A stretch of 64,000 bases of DNA from JAFGBI01 sp964454025 (GCA_964454025.1 CAYVRP010000002.1:62001-126000); one strand, 5' to 3'. Shown: positions 27,563 to 39,768, counted from the first letter of the stretch. Numbers and translations are program-made. The notes: a model not told the origin generated them from the letters alone.

Positions 27563-27868
27563 ATGTGCCTAGGAGTCCCGGGCAAGGTGGTCGCCGGCGG
27601 TGAGCCGGGGGTGGAGCTCCCGATGGGAAAGGTCGACTTCGGCGGCATCGTCCGCGAGGTGTGCCTCGCGTGCACGCCGGACGCCGCGGTCGGCGACTAC
27701 GTCCTCGTTCACGCCGGCTTCTCGATCAGCAAGTTGAGCGAGGCCGAGGCGGCCGAGGTGTTCACCTACCTCGCCGAGATCGATCGCCTCGCGGCCGAGG
27801 CGCGACCCGCCACGGAACCCGCCGCGGGCGCGGCGCCCGCCGGCTCCCGCGACGGCGAGGCCCCGTGA
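27563..27868 (+). CDS. hypC: HypC hydrogenase maturation chaperone
   Basis: This 101-residue protein begins MCLGVPGKV, the defining HypC N-terminus in which Cys2 (after Met removal) holds the iron-cyanide unit with HypD and later contacts the hydrogenase large subunit. Conserved blocks DFGGIVREVCLACTP and VGDYVLVHAGFSISKLSEAEA follow. The C-terminal ~20 residues are an Ala/Pro extension. The stop overlaps the hypD start by four bases (GTGA), fitting the stable HypC-HypD complex. Confidence 0.97.
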   Translation: MCLGVPGKVVAGGEPGVELPMGKVDFGGIVREVCLACTPDAAVGDYVLVHAGFSISKLSEAEAAEVFTYLAEIDRLAAEARPATEPAAGAAPAGSRDGEAP

Positions 27869-28950
27869 GGTACGTCGACGAGTACCGGGGCGAGGCCGAA
27901 GCGCGCGCCTTCGCCGCCGCCATCCGCCGCCGGGTGCCCCGACCCTGGACCGTGATGGAGGTCTGCGGGGGCCAGCCCCACGCCATCCTGAAGCACGGGC
28001 TCGATCAGCTCTTGCCTCCGGAGGTGACGCTGGTGCACGGCCCGGGCTGCCCGGTGTGCGTGACGCCGGTGGAGCTCATCGACCGCGCCATCGCCATCGC
28101 CCGCCGCCCCGGCGTGATCCTCACCTCGTTCGGCGACATGCTCCGCGTCCCCGGCTCGTCCACGGACCTGTACGGCGCCAAGAGCGAGGGCGCCGACGTG
28201 CGCATGGTCTACTCGGCCCTGGACGCGGCCCAGCTCGCGGCGACGGAGCGCGACCGCCAGGTGGTCTTCTTCGGGGTCGGGTTCGAGACGACGGCGCCGG
28301 GCGCGGCGATGGCGGTCCTGATGGCGGAGCGGCAGGGTCTCGACAACTTCTCGCTCCTCTCCAGCCACGTGCTCGTCCCGCCGGCGATGGAGGCGCTCCT
28401 CGCCGCCGAGGACAACCAGGTGCAGGGCTTCCTCGCCGCAGGCCACGTCTGCGCGGTGATGGGCTACCACGAGTACGAGCCGATCGCGGCGCGCTTCCGC
28501 GTGCCCATCGTCCCCACCGGGTTCGAGCCGCTCGATCTGCTCGCGGGGCTGCACCGGCTGCTCACGATGCTCGAGCAAGGGAGGTACGGCGTCGAGAACC
28601 AGTACACACGGTGCGTCACTCGCGAGGGCAATCCCCACGCCCAGCGCCTGCTGGCGGAGGTCTTCGCGCCGTGCGATCGGCAGTGGCGCGGAATCGGCGT
28701 CATCCCGCGCGGTGGCTACCGCCTCCGCGACCGCTACGCGCGCTTCGACGCCGAGCGGCGGTTCGACGTCGCCGGCGTCACCGCGACCGAGCCCGAGGCC
28801 TGCATCGCCGGCGCCGTGCTCCGGGGCCTCGCGCGCCCTCCGAGCTGCGCCGAGTTCGGCCGCGGCTGCACCCCCGAGCACCCGCTCGGCGCCCCCATGG
28901 TGTCGAGCGAGGGCGCCTGCGCCGCGTATTTCAGGTACGGCCGCGGTTGA
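27865..28950 (+). CDS. hypD: HypD, iron-sulfur protein for Fe(CN)2CO assembly
   Basis: This 361-residue protein has the HypD signatures: MEVCGGQPHAILKHGLDQLLP near the N-terminus, the Cys motif HGPGCPVCVTP, GVGFETTAPG, and C-terminal cysteines that hold a [4Fe-4S] cluster (CIAGAVLRGLARPPSCAEFG and RGCTPEHPLGAPMVSSEGAC). HypD is the scaffold with HypC where the iron atom receives cyanide and CO. Start is GTG at 27865, inside the hypC stop. The length fits the family. Confidence 0.97.
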   Translation: MRYVDEYRGEAEARAFAAAIRRRVPRPWTVMEVCGGQPHAILKHGLDQLLPPEVTLVHGPGCPVCVTPVELIDRAIAIARRPGVILTSFGDMLRVPGSSTDLYGAKSEGADVRMVYSALDAAQLAATERDRQVVFFGVGFETTAPGAAMAVLMAERQGLDNFSLLSSHVLVPPAMEALLAAEDNQVQGFLAAGHVCAVMGYHEYEPIAARFRVPIVPTGFEPLDLLAGLHRLLTMLEQGRYGVENQYTRCVTREGNPHAQRLLAEVFAPCDRQWRGIGVIPRGGYRLRDRYARFDAERRFDVAGVTATEPEACIAGAVLRGLARPPSCAEFGRGCTPEHPLGAPMVSSEGACAAYFRYGRG

Positions 28951-28985
28951 GCGCGGCGCGACCCGGTGCTGTACTCGGGGCGCCG

Positions 28986-30050
28986 ATGTCCACGCCGAAG
29001 CCGAACCCGCTCGACGTCACCTGCCCCGCCCCCATCGCTCGGCACACCACGGTGCAGCTCGCGCACGGCGGCGGCGGCCGGCTCTCCCAGCGGCTGGTGG
29101 AGGAGCTCTTCCTGCCCGCCTTCGCCAACCCGGCGCTGTCGGCGCTGCACGACGGCGCGCTGCTCGAGGTCGCCGGGGCGCGCCTCGCCTTCTCCACGGA
29201 CTCGTACGTCGTCCGCCCCCTCTTCTTCCCGGGCGGCGACATCGGCTCGCTCGCCGTGCACGGCACCGTGAACGATCTGTCGATGTGCGGCGCGCGACCG
29301 CTGGCGCTCTCCGCCGGCTTCATCCTGGAGGAGGGCCTCCCGCTGGCGGAGCTCGAGCGGATCGTGGCGTCGATGCAGGCGGCGGCCGCCGCCGCCGACG
29401 TCGCCATCGTCACCGGCGACACCAAGGTGGTGGACCGGGGCAAGGGCGACGGCGTGTACGTCAACACCGCGGGCATCGGGCTGGTCCCGGCCGGGATCGA
29501 GATCGATCCCCGCCGCGCGGCGCCGGGGGACGTAGTGCTGGTGAGCGGCACCCTCGCCGACCACGGGATCGCCGTCCTGAGCGTCCGCGAAGGGCTCCGC
29601 TTCGAGACGGCGCTGACCAGCGACTCGGCGCCGCTGCACGGTCTGGTCGCGGCCGTGCTCGCGGCGGCGGGCGCCGCGGTCCACGTCCTGCGCGACCCCA
29701 CGCGGGGAGGGGGCGCCAGCGCCCTGAACGAGATCGCGGCCGCGGCTGGCGGCGGAGTCGAGCTCGACGAGGCGAGCCTGCCCGTCCGCGAGGCCGTCCG
29801 CGGGGCCTGCGAGCTGCTGGGCTTCGACCCGCTCTACGTCGCCAACGAGGGCAAGTGCCTGGCCCTGGTGGCCCCCGCGGCGGCCGAGCGGGCCCTGGCC
29901 GCGATGCGCGCGCACCCGTGCGGCCGCGACGCGGCCGTGATCGGGCAGGTGGTGGCGGGGCCGCCGGGTCGGGTGGTGCTCCGCAGCCGCATCGGCGCCG
30001 TGCGCGTGGTGGACATGCTCTCCGGCGAGCAGCTCCCGCGGATCTGCTGA
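28986..30050 (+). CDS. hypE: HypE, carbamoyl-to-cyanide converting maturation factor
   Basis: The protein has 354 residues and the PurM/AIR-synthetase-type fold with LAHGGGGRLSQRLVEELFLP, DSYVVRPLFFPGGDIGSLAVHG, VTGDTKVVDRG and DPTRGGGASALNEIA. It ends in PRIC, the hallmark C-terminus whose Cys carries the thiocarbamate that is dehydrated to thiocyanate. It lies 35 bp after hypD and converges on hypB with 22 bp between the stop codons. Confidence 0.97.
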   Translation: MSTPKPNPLDVTCPAPIARHTTVQLAHGGGGRLSQRLVEELFLPAFANPALSALHDGALLEVAGARLAFSTDSYVVRPLFFPGGDIGSLAVHGTVNDLSMCGARPLALSAGFILEEGLPLAELERIVASMQAAAAAADVAIVTGDTKVVDRGKGDGVYVNTAGIGLVPAGIEIDPRRAAPGDVVLVSGTLADHGIAVLSVREGLRFETALTSDSAPLHGLVAAVLAAAGAAVHVLRDPTRGGGASALNEIAAAAGGGVELDEASLPVREAVRGACELLGFDPLYVANEGKCLALVAPAAAERALAAMRAHPCGRDAAVIGQVVAGPPGRVVLRSRIGAVRVVDMLSGEQLPRIC

Positions 30051-30072
30051 GCTCGCCGCCGCGCGGGCAGCG

Positions 30073-30804
30073 TCACCCGTGCGTGTGCGGGAGGGCGGCG
30101 GGCGCCGCGGGCGCGGGGAGCCGCGCGCGCTGCTCCTCGAGCCACTCGAGCCAGGCGGGGATACCCTGGCCGGTCACCGCCGAGACCTCGATGACGCGCG
30201 GCCGGGGCATGGTGCGAGCGAGCGCGTCGCGCAGGCGCCCGAGGTCCACCTGCGGCAGGTGCGCGACCAGATCCGTCTTGCTCACCACCACCAGGTCCGC
30301 GCGGCGGAACATGACGGGGTACTTCAGCGGCTTGTCCTCGCCCTCGGCCACGCTGAGCACGACCACGTTGGCGGCCTGCCCGAGGTCGTAGATGGCCGGG
30401 CAGACGAGGTTTCCCACGTTCTCCACGAAGAGCACGTCGGCCCGCCACCACTCCATCGCGTGCAGCGCGTCGTGCACGAGCCGCGCGTCGAGGTGACAGG
30501 CGGTGCCGGTGGTGATGGCGCGCGATTCGATCCCGGCCGCCCGGAGCCGCTGCGCGTCGTGGTCGGTGGCGAGGTCCCCGCTCACCGCCAGCACCCGGCG
30601 CGCGCCGTGGAGGGCCCGGGCCGTCGCCTCGAGCAGCGCGGTCTTGCCCGACCCGGGCGAGCCCATGACGTTGAGCGCGAGCACGCCGTGCTCGACGAAA
30701 TGCTCGCGGTTGTGCCGCGCCAGCTGGTCGTTCTGCTCGAGCAGGCGCTGGTGGATCTCGACGGGGACCAGCTCGTGGTCACCGCAGCCGCAGGTTTCGC
30801 ACAT
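30073..30804 (-). CDS. hypB: HypB nickel-insertion GTPase
   Basis: This 243-residue GTPase begins MCETCGCGD, the high-affinity metal motif of HypB, and has P-loop GSPGSGKT, ENVGNLVCPAIYDLG and VSKTDLV. It lacks the long His-rich nickel-storage stretch seen in some homologues; only a few residues (HTHG) end the protein. With HypA it delivers nickel to the hydrogenase large subunit using GTP. Its ATG follows the hypA stop with no space (TAG then ATG). Confidence 0.97.
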   Translation of the reverse strand: MCETCGCGDHELVPVEIHQRLLEQNDQLARHNREHFVEHGVLALNVMGSPGSGKTALLEATARALHGARRVLAVSGDLATDHDAQRLRAAGIESRAITTGTACHLDARLVHDALHAMEWWRADVLFVENVGNLVCPAIYDLGQAANVVVLSVAEGEDKPLKYPVMFRRADLVVVSKTDLVAHLPQVDLGRLRDALARTMPRPRVIEVSAVTGQGIPAWLEWLEEQRARLPAPAAPAALPHTHG

Positions 30805-31146
30805 CTAGGGGACCTCCAGCTCGAGCCGCAGCAGATCGAGCTCATCTCCTGCCACGAGGCGCGCCGGCTCGCCACAGGTGACGCAGACCAGCGGCTCGCC
30901 CTCCCCCAACCCCCGCGCGCAGCGCGGGCAGGCCCACCGCGCGGGGATGCGCTCGATCACGAGCTCGGCCCGGGCGGCGACCGTGTGTTCACGGGCGACC
31001 TCGAAGGCGGTCTGGAGCAGCTCGGGGACCACGCCCGCCTGATCCCCCACCCGCAGCTCGACGCGCCGCACGGCCGCGCCGGGGTGCGCCGCCGCGTGCG
31101 CCTCGACCTGCTCGAGCAGGGCGAACACCAGCGAGTACTCGTGCAT
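30805..31146 (-). CDS. hypA: HypA nickel metallochaperone
   Basis: This 113-residue protein begins MHEYSLV; the N-terminal His2 and Glu3 bind nickel. A zinc site is formed by two CxxC pairs (WACPRCARG and LVCVTCGEP). It acts with HypB, whose gene is directly downstream. The ATG at 31146 gives the canonical N-terminus, so longer upstream starts are rejected. The 200-bp gap upstream is shared with the divergent outer-membrane-like protein. Confidence 0.96.
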   Translation of the reverse strand: MHEYSLVFALLEQVEAHAAAHPGAAVRRVELRVGDQAGVVPELLQTAFEVAREHTVAARAELVIERIPARWACPRCARGLGEGEPLVCVTCGEPARLVAGDELDLLRLELEVP

Positions 31147-31346
31147 CGTCGGCGCCGTTTGGCACGGCCCGGCCGGCGCCGCCAGCCGGCCTGGCCGGGG
31201 CTCCGAGGCTCGCCCCCAGGCGCGCTCTCCGCTCGGGAAACGAGGTCGACACCCCCCGGCAACCGCGGTTCGGCCACCTCTGGGGGGCCCGGGCGCGGCC
31301 CCGCAGGGCTCCGCGCCCACCTCTTCACCCGTCCACCGGAGCTCCC

Positions 31347-32264
31347 ATGATGCGACCAGACCCCGCCTTCCTCTCCACCCTCACGCTGCTCGGCGCCCTC
31401 ACTGGCCCCGCGGTGGCCCGCGCCCAGGACCCGGCGGCGCCCACGGCCCCCGCCGCGCCCCCGGCGGAGCCGGCGGCCGCGGCCCCGGAGCCCCTGGCGG
31501 CGGCCGAGCCCGCCCCGGAGCCCGCCCCGCCGGCGGCGGCCACGGCGACGCCCGCCACACCGGCCGGCGGCGAGGCGGCGCCAGTCCCGACGCCGGCGCC
31601 AGCCGCAGAAGGCGACGACCCGGTCGCCGGCTGGTTCCGGATCGACAGCGACCTGCTGGCGCTGCAGCTCTGGGTCGGCGCGACCCACTCCCTCGGGCAC
31701 CTCGACGTGGCGACCGACATCTACGTCACCTCGGGCACCTTCGCGGAATTCGACCTCGGCCCCTCCTTCACGGTGCCGTTCGGCGATGGCAACTCCTTCG
31801 TCGCCACCCCGATGGCCGGCGTCGGGTTCGACTGGTCCCAGCGGCGCGCCGTGTCGCTGATCGCCCCCCAGCTCTTCCTGTACCTGACGGCGGGTCCGGT
31901 GTACTTCGAGTCGTGGACCCAGGTGTTCTTCAACTCGGTGTTCGTCGACGACGCGACCGACTCGCTCTACCTGCGCGACTTCCTCCTCTTCAAGCTGAGC
32001 GACTCGATCGCCGTCGGACCGCACGTCGAGGCGACGCTGGACCTGAGCGGAGCGGGGGACACCCTCCTCAGCCTGCCGGTGGCGGGTGCCGTGAGCCTGA
32101 ACTACGGAAAGGACAACACGCTGCTGCTGGCCCTCGGCTACGAGACGGTGGAGGGCGCGCGACAGGTGCTCACCGGGGTCGACGAAACCGATCCGGCCAA
32201 CCCCATCGAGCAGTACTCGGAGCGGGGCGGCGCGGGGCGCTTCACCTTCACGCGCCTCTGGTGA
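31347..32264 (+). CDS. Secreted protein with Pro/Ala linker and probable outer-membrane barrel
   Basis: The protein has 305 residues. Residues 1-26 are a signal peptide ending AVARA, followed by a ~65-residue Pro/Ala-rich low-complexity segment. From about residue 95 to the end, alternating amphipathic strands (LALQLWVGATHSLGHLDVAT, FAEFDLGPSFTVPFG, LIAPQLFLYLTAGPVYFES) end in FTFTRLW, the C-terminal aromatic signature of outer-membrane beta-barrels. I do not recognise the family. It stands alone between hypA and a convergent hypothetical gene. Confidence 0.78.
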   Translation: MMRPDPAFLSTLTLLGALTGPAVARAQDPAAPTAPAAPPAEPAAAAPEPLAAAEPAPEPAPPAAATATPATPAGGEAAPVPTPAPAAEGDDPVAGWFRIDSDLLALQLWVGATHSLGHLDVATDIYVTSGTFAEFDLGPSFTVPFGDGNSFVATPMAGVGFDWSQRRAVSLIAPQLFLYLTAGPVYFESWTQVFFNSVFVDDATDSLYLRDFLLFKLSDSIAVGPHVEATLDLSGAGDTLLSLPVAGAVSLNYGKDNTLLLALGYETVEGARQVLTGVDETDPANPIEQYSERGGAGRFTFTRLW

Positions 32265-32287
32265 GCGCGCGGCGGTCGCGCGCGCGC

Positions 32288-33085
32288 CTACCCGCGCGCG
32301 CGCACCGCCGCGAGCTCCGCCTCTGCCACCAGCCACGAGTAGCCGTCGAAGCGATCGAACGACACGTCCGCCGGCGGCGCCGTCGAACCCGGCCCGGGCG
32401 AGCGGTGCACCTGCCCGGCGTAGGAGGCGAGGCTGCTCATGCGCGAGCCCTGATCCACCCGCAGCCCCGTACGCTGGGCGAGCTCGGCGGTGGCCCGATC
32501 GAGGTCGCGCGCCGGCACCCCGGTCGTCCCCGGAATGGCGCTGAGATCGGTCGTGCGTGGATCGACGCGAGCGGACCACCGCACGGTGTGGAAGTGCAGA
32601 TCGGCGACCTGGAACGTGTCGACCGTGCGCCCGGCGGTGTCACGGAAGACCGTGGGCTCGACGCCCCCGACCACGGCGCGGAAGGTCGCGCTGCTCGGCC
32701 CCTTCGAGCGCGGAGGTGGCCGCGAGTCGGCGCCGCCCTCGCCGCGCACGATCGCCAGCACCGCCGCGTAGGGGCGCTCCATGTCCTGGGCGCGGACGCG
32801 CAGGACGAGCCCGTCCGGCTCCAGGCGCACCGCCGGCGCCTTGATGAATTGCCGGTCCGAGCTCCACGCCCGATCGAGATCGACGGCCACCACCGGGAAC
32901 CCGTCGCGACGCAGCCGCTGCACCAGGTCCTCGGCCTGCTCGTGATCCGCCAGCGCCCGGATCACCGCCCACCAGCCCGGCTTGATGCGGGAGCGCAGGT
33001 CGTAGACGACGAGCCCCGTCGCCGCCGCCAGCTTGGCGAAGGCCGCGGGCGACCCGTCGAAGGAGGGACCGAGCAGAACGAGCAT
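32288..33085 (-). CDS. Conserved-type hypothetical protein
   Basis: This 265-residue protein is not recognised. It starts MLVLLGPSFDGSPAAFAKLAAATGLVVYDL and contains two mixed alpha/beta segments, the first about residues 1-60 and the second about 140-260 (DTFQVADLHFHTVRWSA). There is no signal peptide and no membrane segment, so it is probably cytoplasmic. Codon pattern is that of the neighbouring real genes. It converges on the barrel gene with 23 bp between stops. Confidence 0.7.
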   Translation of the reverse strand: MLVLLGPSFDGSPAAFAKLAAATGLVVYDLRSRIKPGWWAVIRALADHEQAEDLVQRLRRDGFPVVAVDLDRAWSSDRQFIKAPAVRLEPDGLVLRVRAQDMERPYAAVLAIVRGEGGADSRPPPRSKGPSSATFRAVVGGVEPTVFRDTAGRTVDTFQVADLHFHTVRWSARVDPRTTDLSAIPGTTGVPARDLDRATAELAQRTGLRVDQGSRMSSLASYAGQVHRSPGPGSTAPPADVSFDRFDGYSWLVAEAELAAVRARG

Positions 33086-33526
33086 GAACGAGCCCGAACC
33101 TCAAGCATACCGACTGGGTCCGCGGGGAGGCGAAAAAACTCCCACACGGGCCGGCGAGCGCGGATCCTCGAGCACCCGGGCGCCGGTTCCGCCCCGCGGC
33201 CCTGGTGCCGCGGCGCCGCTCTTGGAGCCTCCTTGCGCGTCGATCGAGAGGGCTCAGGGGAGGGGCCGGCGCAGCGCGGGCACGCGCCGAGCCCCCGCGC
33301 CTGGCGGGGCTGCGCGCCCGCCAGCGCGTCGCCTGCGCGGCCCGGCCCCGGACGGGGCTCCCAGCCCCGCGTGCGTCTGGTCCTCGGCGCCACGTCGCGA
33401 GGCCATCGACCGAGTCACGCGCGCGGCCCTCCGGGGCGTCCGGAGACGGGCACCCCGTCGTCCCCCGTCACCGCGCGGCGGCCCCCCGCGTTGTCGCCCA
33501 CGCCCGCCGCGACTATTCGCGCGGTG
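33086..33526. other. Divergent intergenic region, nothing recognised
   Basis: This 441-bp stretch lies between a minus-strand hypothetical gene and the plus-strand M16-like gene. Open frames across it lack start signals and show no third-position bias. A short AT-containing pocket at about 33130-33145 (GAAAAAACT) is the only candidate promoter feature. Confidence 0.4.
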
Positions 33527-35146
33527 ATGCCCACCTCCGTTCGAGGTCCGGCCCGTGCGGTTCGAGACGACGGTGCCCCCGGCAGCGCGACCCTGGCCCG
33601 ACGGGTCGTGGCCGCCGCGGCCCTGGCCGCGGTGTTGGCCGCCCTGGGCTGCGCCGGCCCCAATCGGCCCGCCTCGGGCCCGGGCGCGGCGCGAGCCACG
33701 CGGGATCCGGCGCGCTCCCCGAGGGTCGTCGTGGACGCCGCGTCGAACGGCGAGGAGGTCGGCCCGCCGCCGCCGCCCCCGGGCCCCCTCGGCGCGGTCG
33801 AGTTCCCGAAGGTAGTCCGGACCGACCTCGACGGGGGCCTGACGCTCCTGGTCGCGCCCCAGCCGAGGACGCCGCTCGCCACGGTGGCGCTGGTGGTCAG
33901 GACCGAAGCCGCGTCCCCTGGTGACGCGCCCGGCGCCGCGCGCCTGGTGGCCCGCTTGACGGGCGCGGCGCTCGAGCGCCGCCGGCTCCGCGAGGGCGTG
34001 CGCGCCGCGGGGTGGAGCGCCGCCACGACGGTCGAGCAGGCCGGGATCGCCTGGTGGTTGCAGGTCGCGCCCGGCGGCGTGGGCGACGCGCTGGCGGCGC
34101 TCGTGGAGCTGGTCACCGAGCAGACCCCGCTCGTGACGGACTTCGAGCGGGCGCGCGGCCTCGAGATCGAGGGGCTCCGCGCCCGCGCCGCGCTCGACAC
34201 CCCTTACGCCGCCCGGCTCGCCGTCGAGCGGGCGCTCCCCGCGCCGGACGGCCGCGCGACGCTCGACGCCACCGCGCGTGATCTCGAGCTGGTTTCGCTC
34301 CGCGACTGCCGGGCCTGGCACACCGCCCACGTCGTGCGCGCGAACGCTTCGATCGTGGTCGTCGGGGACGTCGATCCCGAGGCGACCGCCGGAGACGGGC
34401 GACGGATCTTCGCGGCGTGGCGCTCGGCGAGCCCGCCGCCGGCGGCGCGCGGGAGCTCGGCCGCGGACCCCGTGCGCGCCGACGCGGGTGAGCCGGCGCG
34501 CGCCATCGAGCTCCTCTCGCGCGAGGCGGCGCGTCTCGCGGACGTGCTCCTGGTGGCGGCCGCGCCCGCGGCGACGCCGCGTGAGCTCGCGGCCCTGCAG
34601 GCCGCCGTGGCCGTCCGCTGCGCCTCCCTGCGCCTCGCGCCGCCGCCGGGCGGCGCCGTCGGGTCCGCGGCGCGCCCCCGCTGGTGCACGCTGGAGTCGC
34701 ACGGCGATGGGCTGGCGTGGCTGCTCGTCGGGCAGCGAGTGCCGCCCGACGCGGCGATCGCCGTGGCCGCGCAGCTCACGGCGTGGAGCGCCGAGCCCGA
34801 CGCCGCCGCCGTCAGCGCCGCCGCGGTCACGGCGGCGGTCCGCGCTCATCTCGGGCAGCTGCCGCTGCGTTGGACCAGCAATCGGTCGCTCGCCGAGGAG
34901 CTGGTGCGCGAGCTGATGACGGGCGTCACGCCCGACGGCGGTCGCGCCGAGCACGACCTCTGGACGTCGCTCACCGTCGAGGAGGTCGCACGCGGGAGCG
35001 ACGCGCTGCTCGCGGCGCGCCGCCGCCGGCTCGTCGTGCTCGGTGACCCCGAGCAGCTCGCGCCGCCGCTCTCGCGCCTGGGAACGGTGAGCGTACGCGA
35101 TACGGTCGACTTCGCGGTGCTGCGGAGCCTGCCGGGATCTCGATGA
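33527..35146 (+). CDS. Degenerate M16 (insulinase/pitrilysin)-like lipoprotein
   Basis: The protein has 539 residues with a lipobox ALGC (Cys42) after a hydrophobic stretch. From residue ~95 it follows the M16 pattern: GGLTLLVAPQPRTPLATVALVVRT (first strand pair), APGAARLVARLTGAAL where active enzymes have the zinc motif HxxEH, and VVRANASIVVVGDVDP, the typical M16 strand after the linker. The HxxEH motif is absent, so this is probably an inactive partner of a two-subunit M16 protease or a binding protein. ATG at 33527 is preceded directly by an in-frame GTG. It has no obvious operon partner here. Confidence 0.72.
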   Translation: MPTSVRGPARAVRDDGAPGSATLARRVVAAAALAAVLAALGCAGPNRPASGPGAARATRDPARSPRVVVDAASNGEEVGPPPPPPGPLGAVEFPKVVRTDLDGGLTLLVAPQPRTPLATVALVVRTEAASPGDAPGAARLVARLTGAALERRRLREGVRAAGWSAATTVEQAGIAWWLQVAPGGVGDALAALVELVTEQTPLVTDFERARGLEIEGLRARAALDTPYAARLAVERALPAPDGRATLDATARDLELVSLRDCRAWHTAHVVRANASIVVVGDVDPEATAGDGRRIFAAWRSASPPPAARGSSAADPVRADAGEPARAIELLSREAARLADVLLVAAAPAATPRELAALQAAVAVRCASLRLAPPPGGAVGSAARPRWCTLESHGDGLAWLLVGQRVPPDAAIAVAAQLTAWSAEPDAAAVSAAAVTAAVRAHLGQLPLRWTSNRSLAEELVRELMTGVTPDGGRAEHDLWTSLTVEEVARGSDALLAARRRRLVVLGDPEQLAPPLSRLGTVSVRDTVDFAVLRSLPGSR

Positions 35147-35618
35147 ACGGCGGGCCGGCCACGAGCTGGGGACAGACGCTGTGCGGAGACTGAGGGGCAC
35201 CTGGGACGGACCTCGGGACAAGGTCCGGCGATGCTGTGTTCAGGGTACTAAAGTTCAGTCCATTCGTGCCCTTCCCCCCATATCACCCATAGCTTGTGGT
35301 TTTTAGTTGCCCGACCCCAACCTGTTGGGGTACACCCGGTTCTCGCTCGTCGCGTCCTCCAGTGCGCAAGCGTGCAGCCGGCACCCTCGGCACACGCCGA
35401 GCCACGGGGCAGGCGGGCCGATAGAGAAACCATACCGGCTTGCTGTTCGGTCCCTCCTAGGAGGGAGTCGGCTTCGCGAAGAGAGGGTCGCCCCCTTCGG
35501 TGCACCAAGGAGCGCCGAGCGGGGGACAGGGAAGTTTTTTTCTGGAGTTTCGCGGAAGCAGCCGAGATCGCCCGCAGCGGCGACGCCGGCTGCCCCCCGG
35601 GGAAGGAAGTGGACAGGG
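35147..35618 (+). promoter_or_regulatory. Long structured leader region upstream of nrdJ
   Basis: This 472-bp stretch is the least GC-rich in the window, with an AT-rich part at about 35230-35310. It contains a perfect 8+2+8 inverted repeat (35314-35331, ACCCCAAC-CT-GTTGGGGT), a perfect 16-bp palindrome (35451-35466, TCCCTCCTAGGAGGGA), a CTTCGCGAAG palindrome (35472-35481), and a hairpin-like segment ending near 35527 followed by a seven-T run at 35535-35541. The arrangement suggests transcriptional attenuation or a ligand-responsive leader. I could not find the canonical cobalamin-riboswitch B12 box on the plus strand, so the type is undefined. Confidence 0.5.
35535..35541 (+). terminator. 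T tract after a candidate leader hairpin (possible attenuator)
   Basis: Seven consecutive T residues follow a GC-rich pairing between about 35486-35500 and 35513-35527 (GTCGCCCCC with GGGGGAC). The spacing of about seven bases between stem and T run is longer than ideal. An alternative pairing of TCCCT at 35451-35455 with AGGGA at 35528-35532 would sit directly at the T run. It lies 78 bases before the nrdJ start. Confidence 0.35.
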
Positions 35619-39134
<3,516 letters not shown>

Positions 39135-39345
39135 CGCGCGCCGAACGGCCGGTTTGCCCGCTTCATCCCGAGATTCTCGCGATCTCGGTGCAATTCCGCG
39201 ACATCTCGGCTAGAAGGGCGGATGTCGCGGCGGGACCTGGCCCGTGCCGGGTGGGGTTCCGGGACCGCGGAGGGCCCAGGCCCAGCCGTACCCCCGTCAA
39301 CACGTCTTCCTGTCGTCGCGGGCTCGACCCGCTCGGAGAAACGCG

Positions 39346-39768
39346 ATGATCGATCGTTCGCCGCTCACCAGTACCGCCGCCCACGTCGCGTTCGGCCTGC
39401 TCCTGTCCTTCGGCCTCATGGGGAGCATGTGCAAGAAGGACGAGGAGCCGCCGCCCATGCCGTCCGCCACGGCCGAGCCCACCGTGGCCGCGCCGACGGT
39501 CCTCACCTTCCAGGAGGAGCTGGACGCGGGCGCCGACGCCGACGCCGCCAAGCCCCGCGGCACGGGGGCGCCCGCGCAGAGCCTGAAGAACTGCTGCACC
39601 GCCCTCAAGCAGAACGCCGCCGGCGCGCCGGATCCGATGAAGTCCTACATGATGGCCGCGGCGGGTGCCTGTGACGCGGCGGTCGCCTCGGGGGCGGATC
39701 GCAACGCCGCGATGAGCGGGATCCGCGCCGCCCTCGGCGGCGCCGCCCTGCCGGCGGCTTGCTTCTGA
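39346..39768 (+). CDS. Small secreted protein, probable lipoprotein
   Basis: The protein has 140 residues from ATG at 39346, with GGAG at 39335-39338. A hydrophobic N-terminus ends SFGLMGSMCKKDEEPPP; the Cys29 position suggests a lipoprotein although the bases around it do not give a perfect lipobox. A Pro/Ala/Thr linker follows, then a small helical domain (FQEELDAGADAD, QSLKNCCTALKQNAAG, GACDAAVASGADRNAAMSGIRAAL, ending LPAACF) with four cysteines. I do not recognise the family. Confidence 0.72.
   Translation: MIDRSPLTSTAAHVAFGLLLSFGLMGSMCKKDEEPPPMPSATAEPTVAAPTVLTFQEELDAGADADAAKPRGTGAPAQSLKNCCTALKQNAAGAPDPMKSYMMAAAGACDAAVASGADRNAAMSGIRAALGGAALPAACF

Noticed and set aside
35283..35300. NrdR box upstream of nrdJ (CACCCATAGCTTGTGG)
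   Set aside because: The CAC and GTG arms are one base too far apart and the second tandem box is missing, so the match is probably chance.
35147..35618. Canonical cobalamin riboswitch before nrdJ
   Set aside because: I looked for the B12 box and the GCCACTG-type elements on the plus strand and did not find them. A search with the Rfam model would be decisive; the leader is therefore reported only as structured.
35307..35618. N-terminal extension of NrdJ from a TTG in the leader
   Set aside because: The region is AT-rich with no third-position bias and contains palindromes. ATG at 35619 has a plausible ribosome-binding site and better codon pattern from there on.
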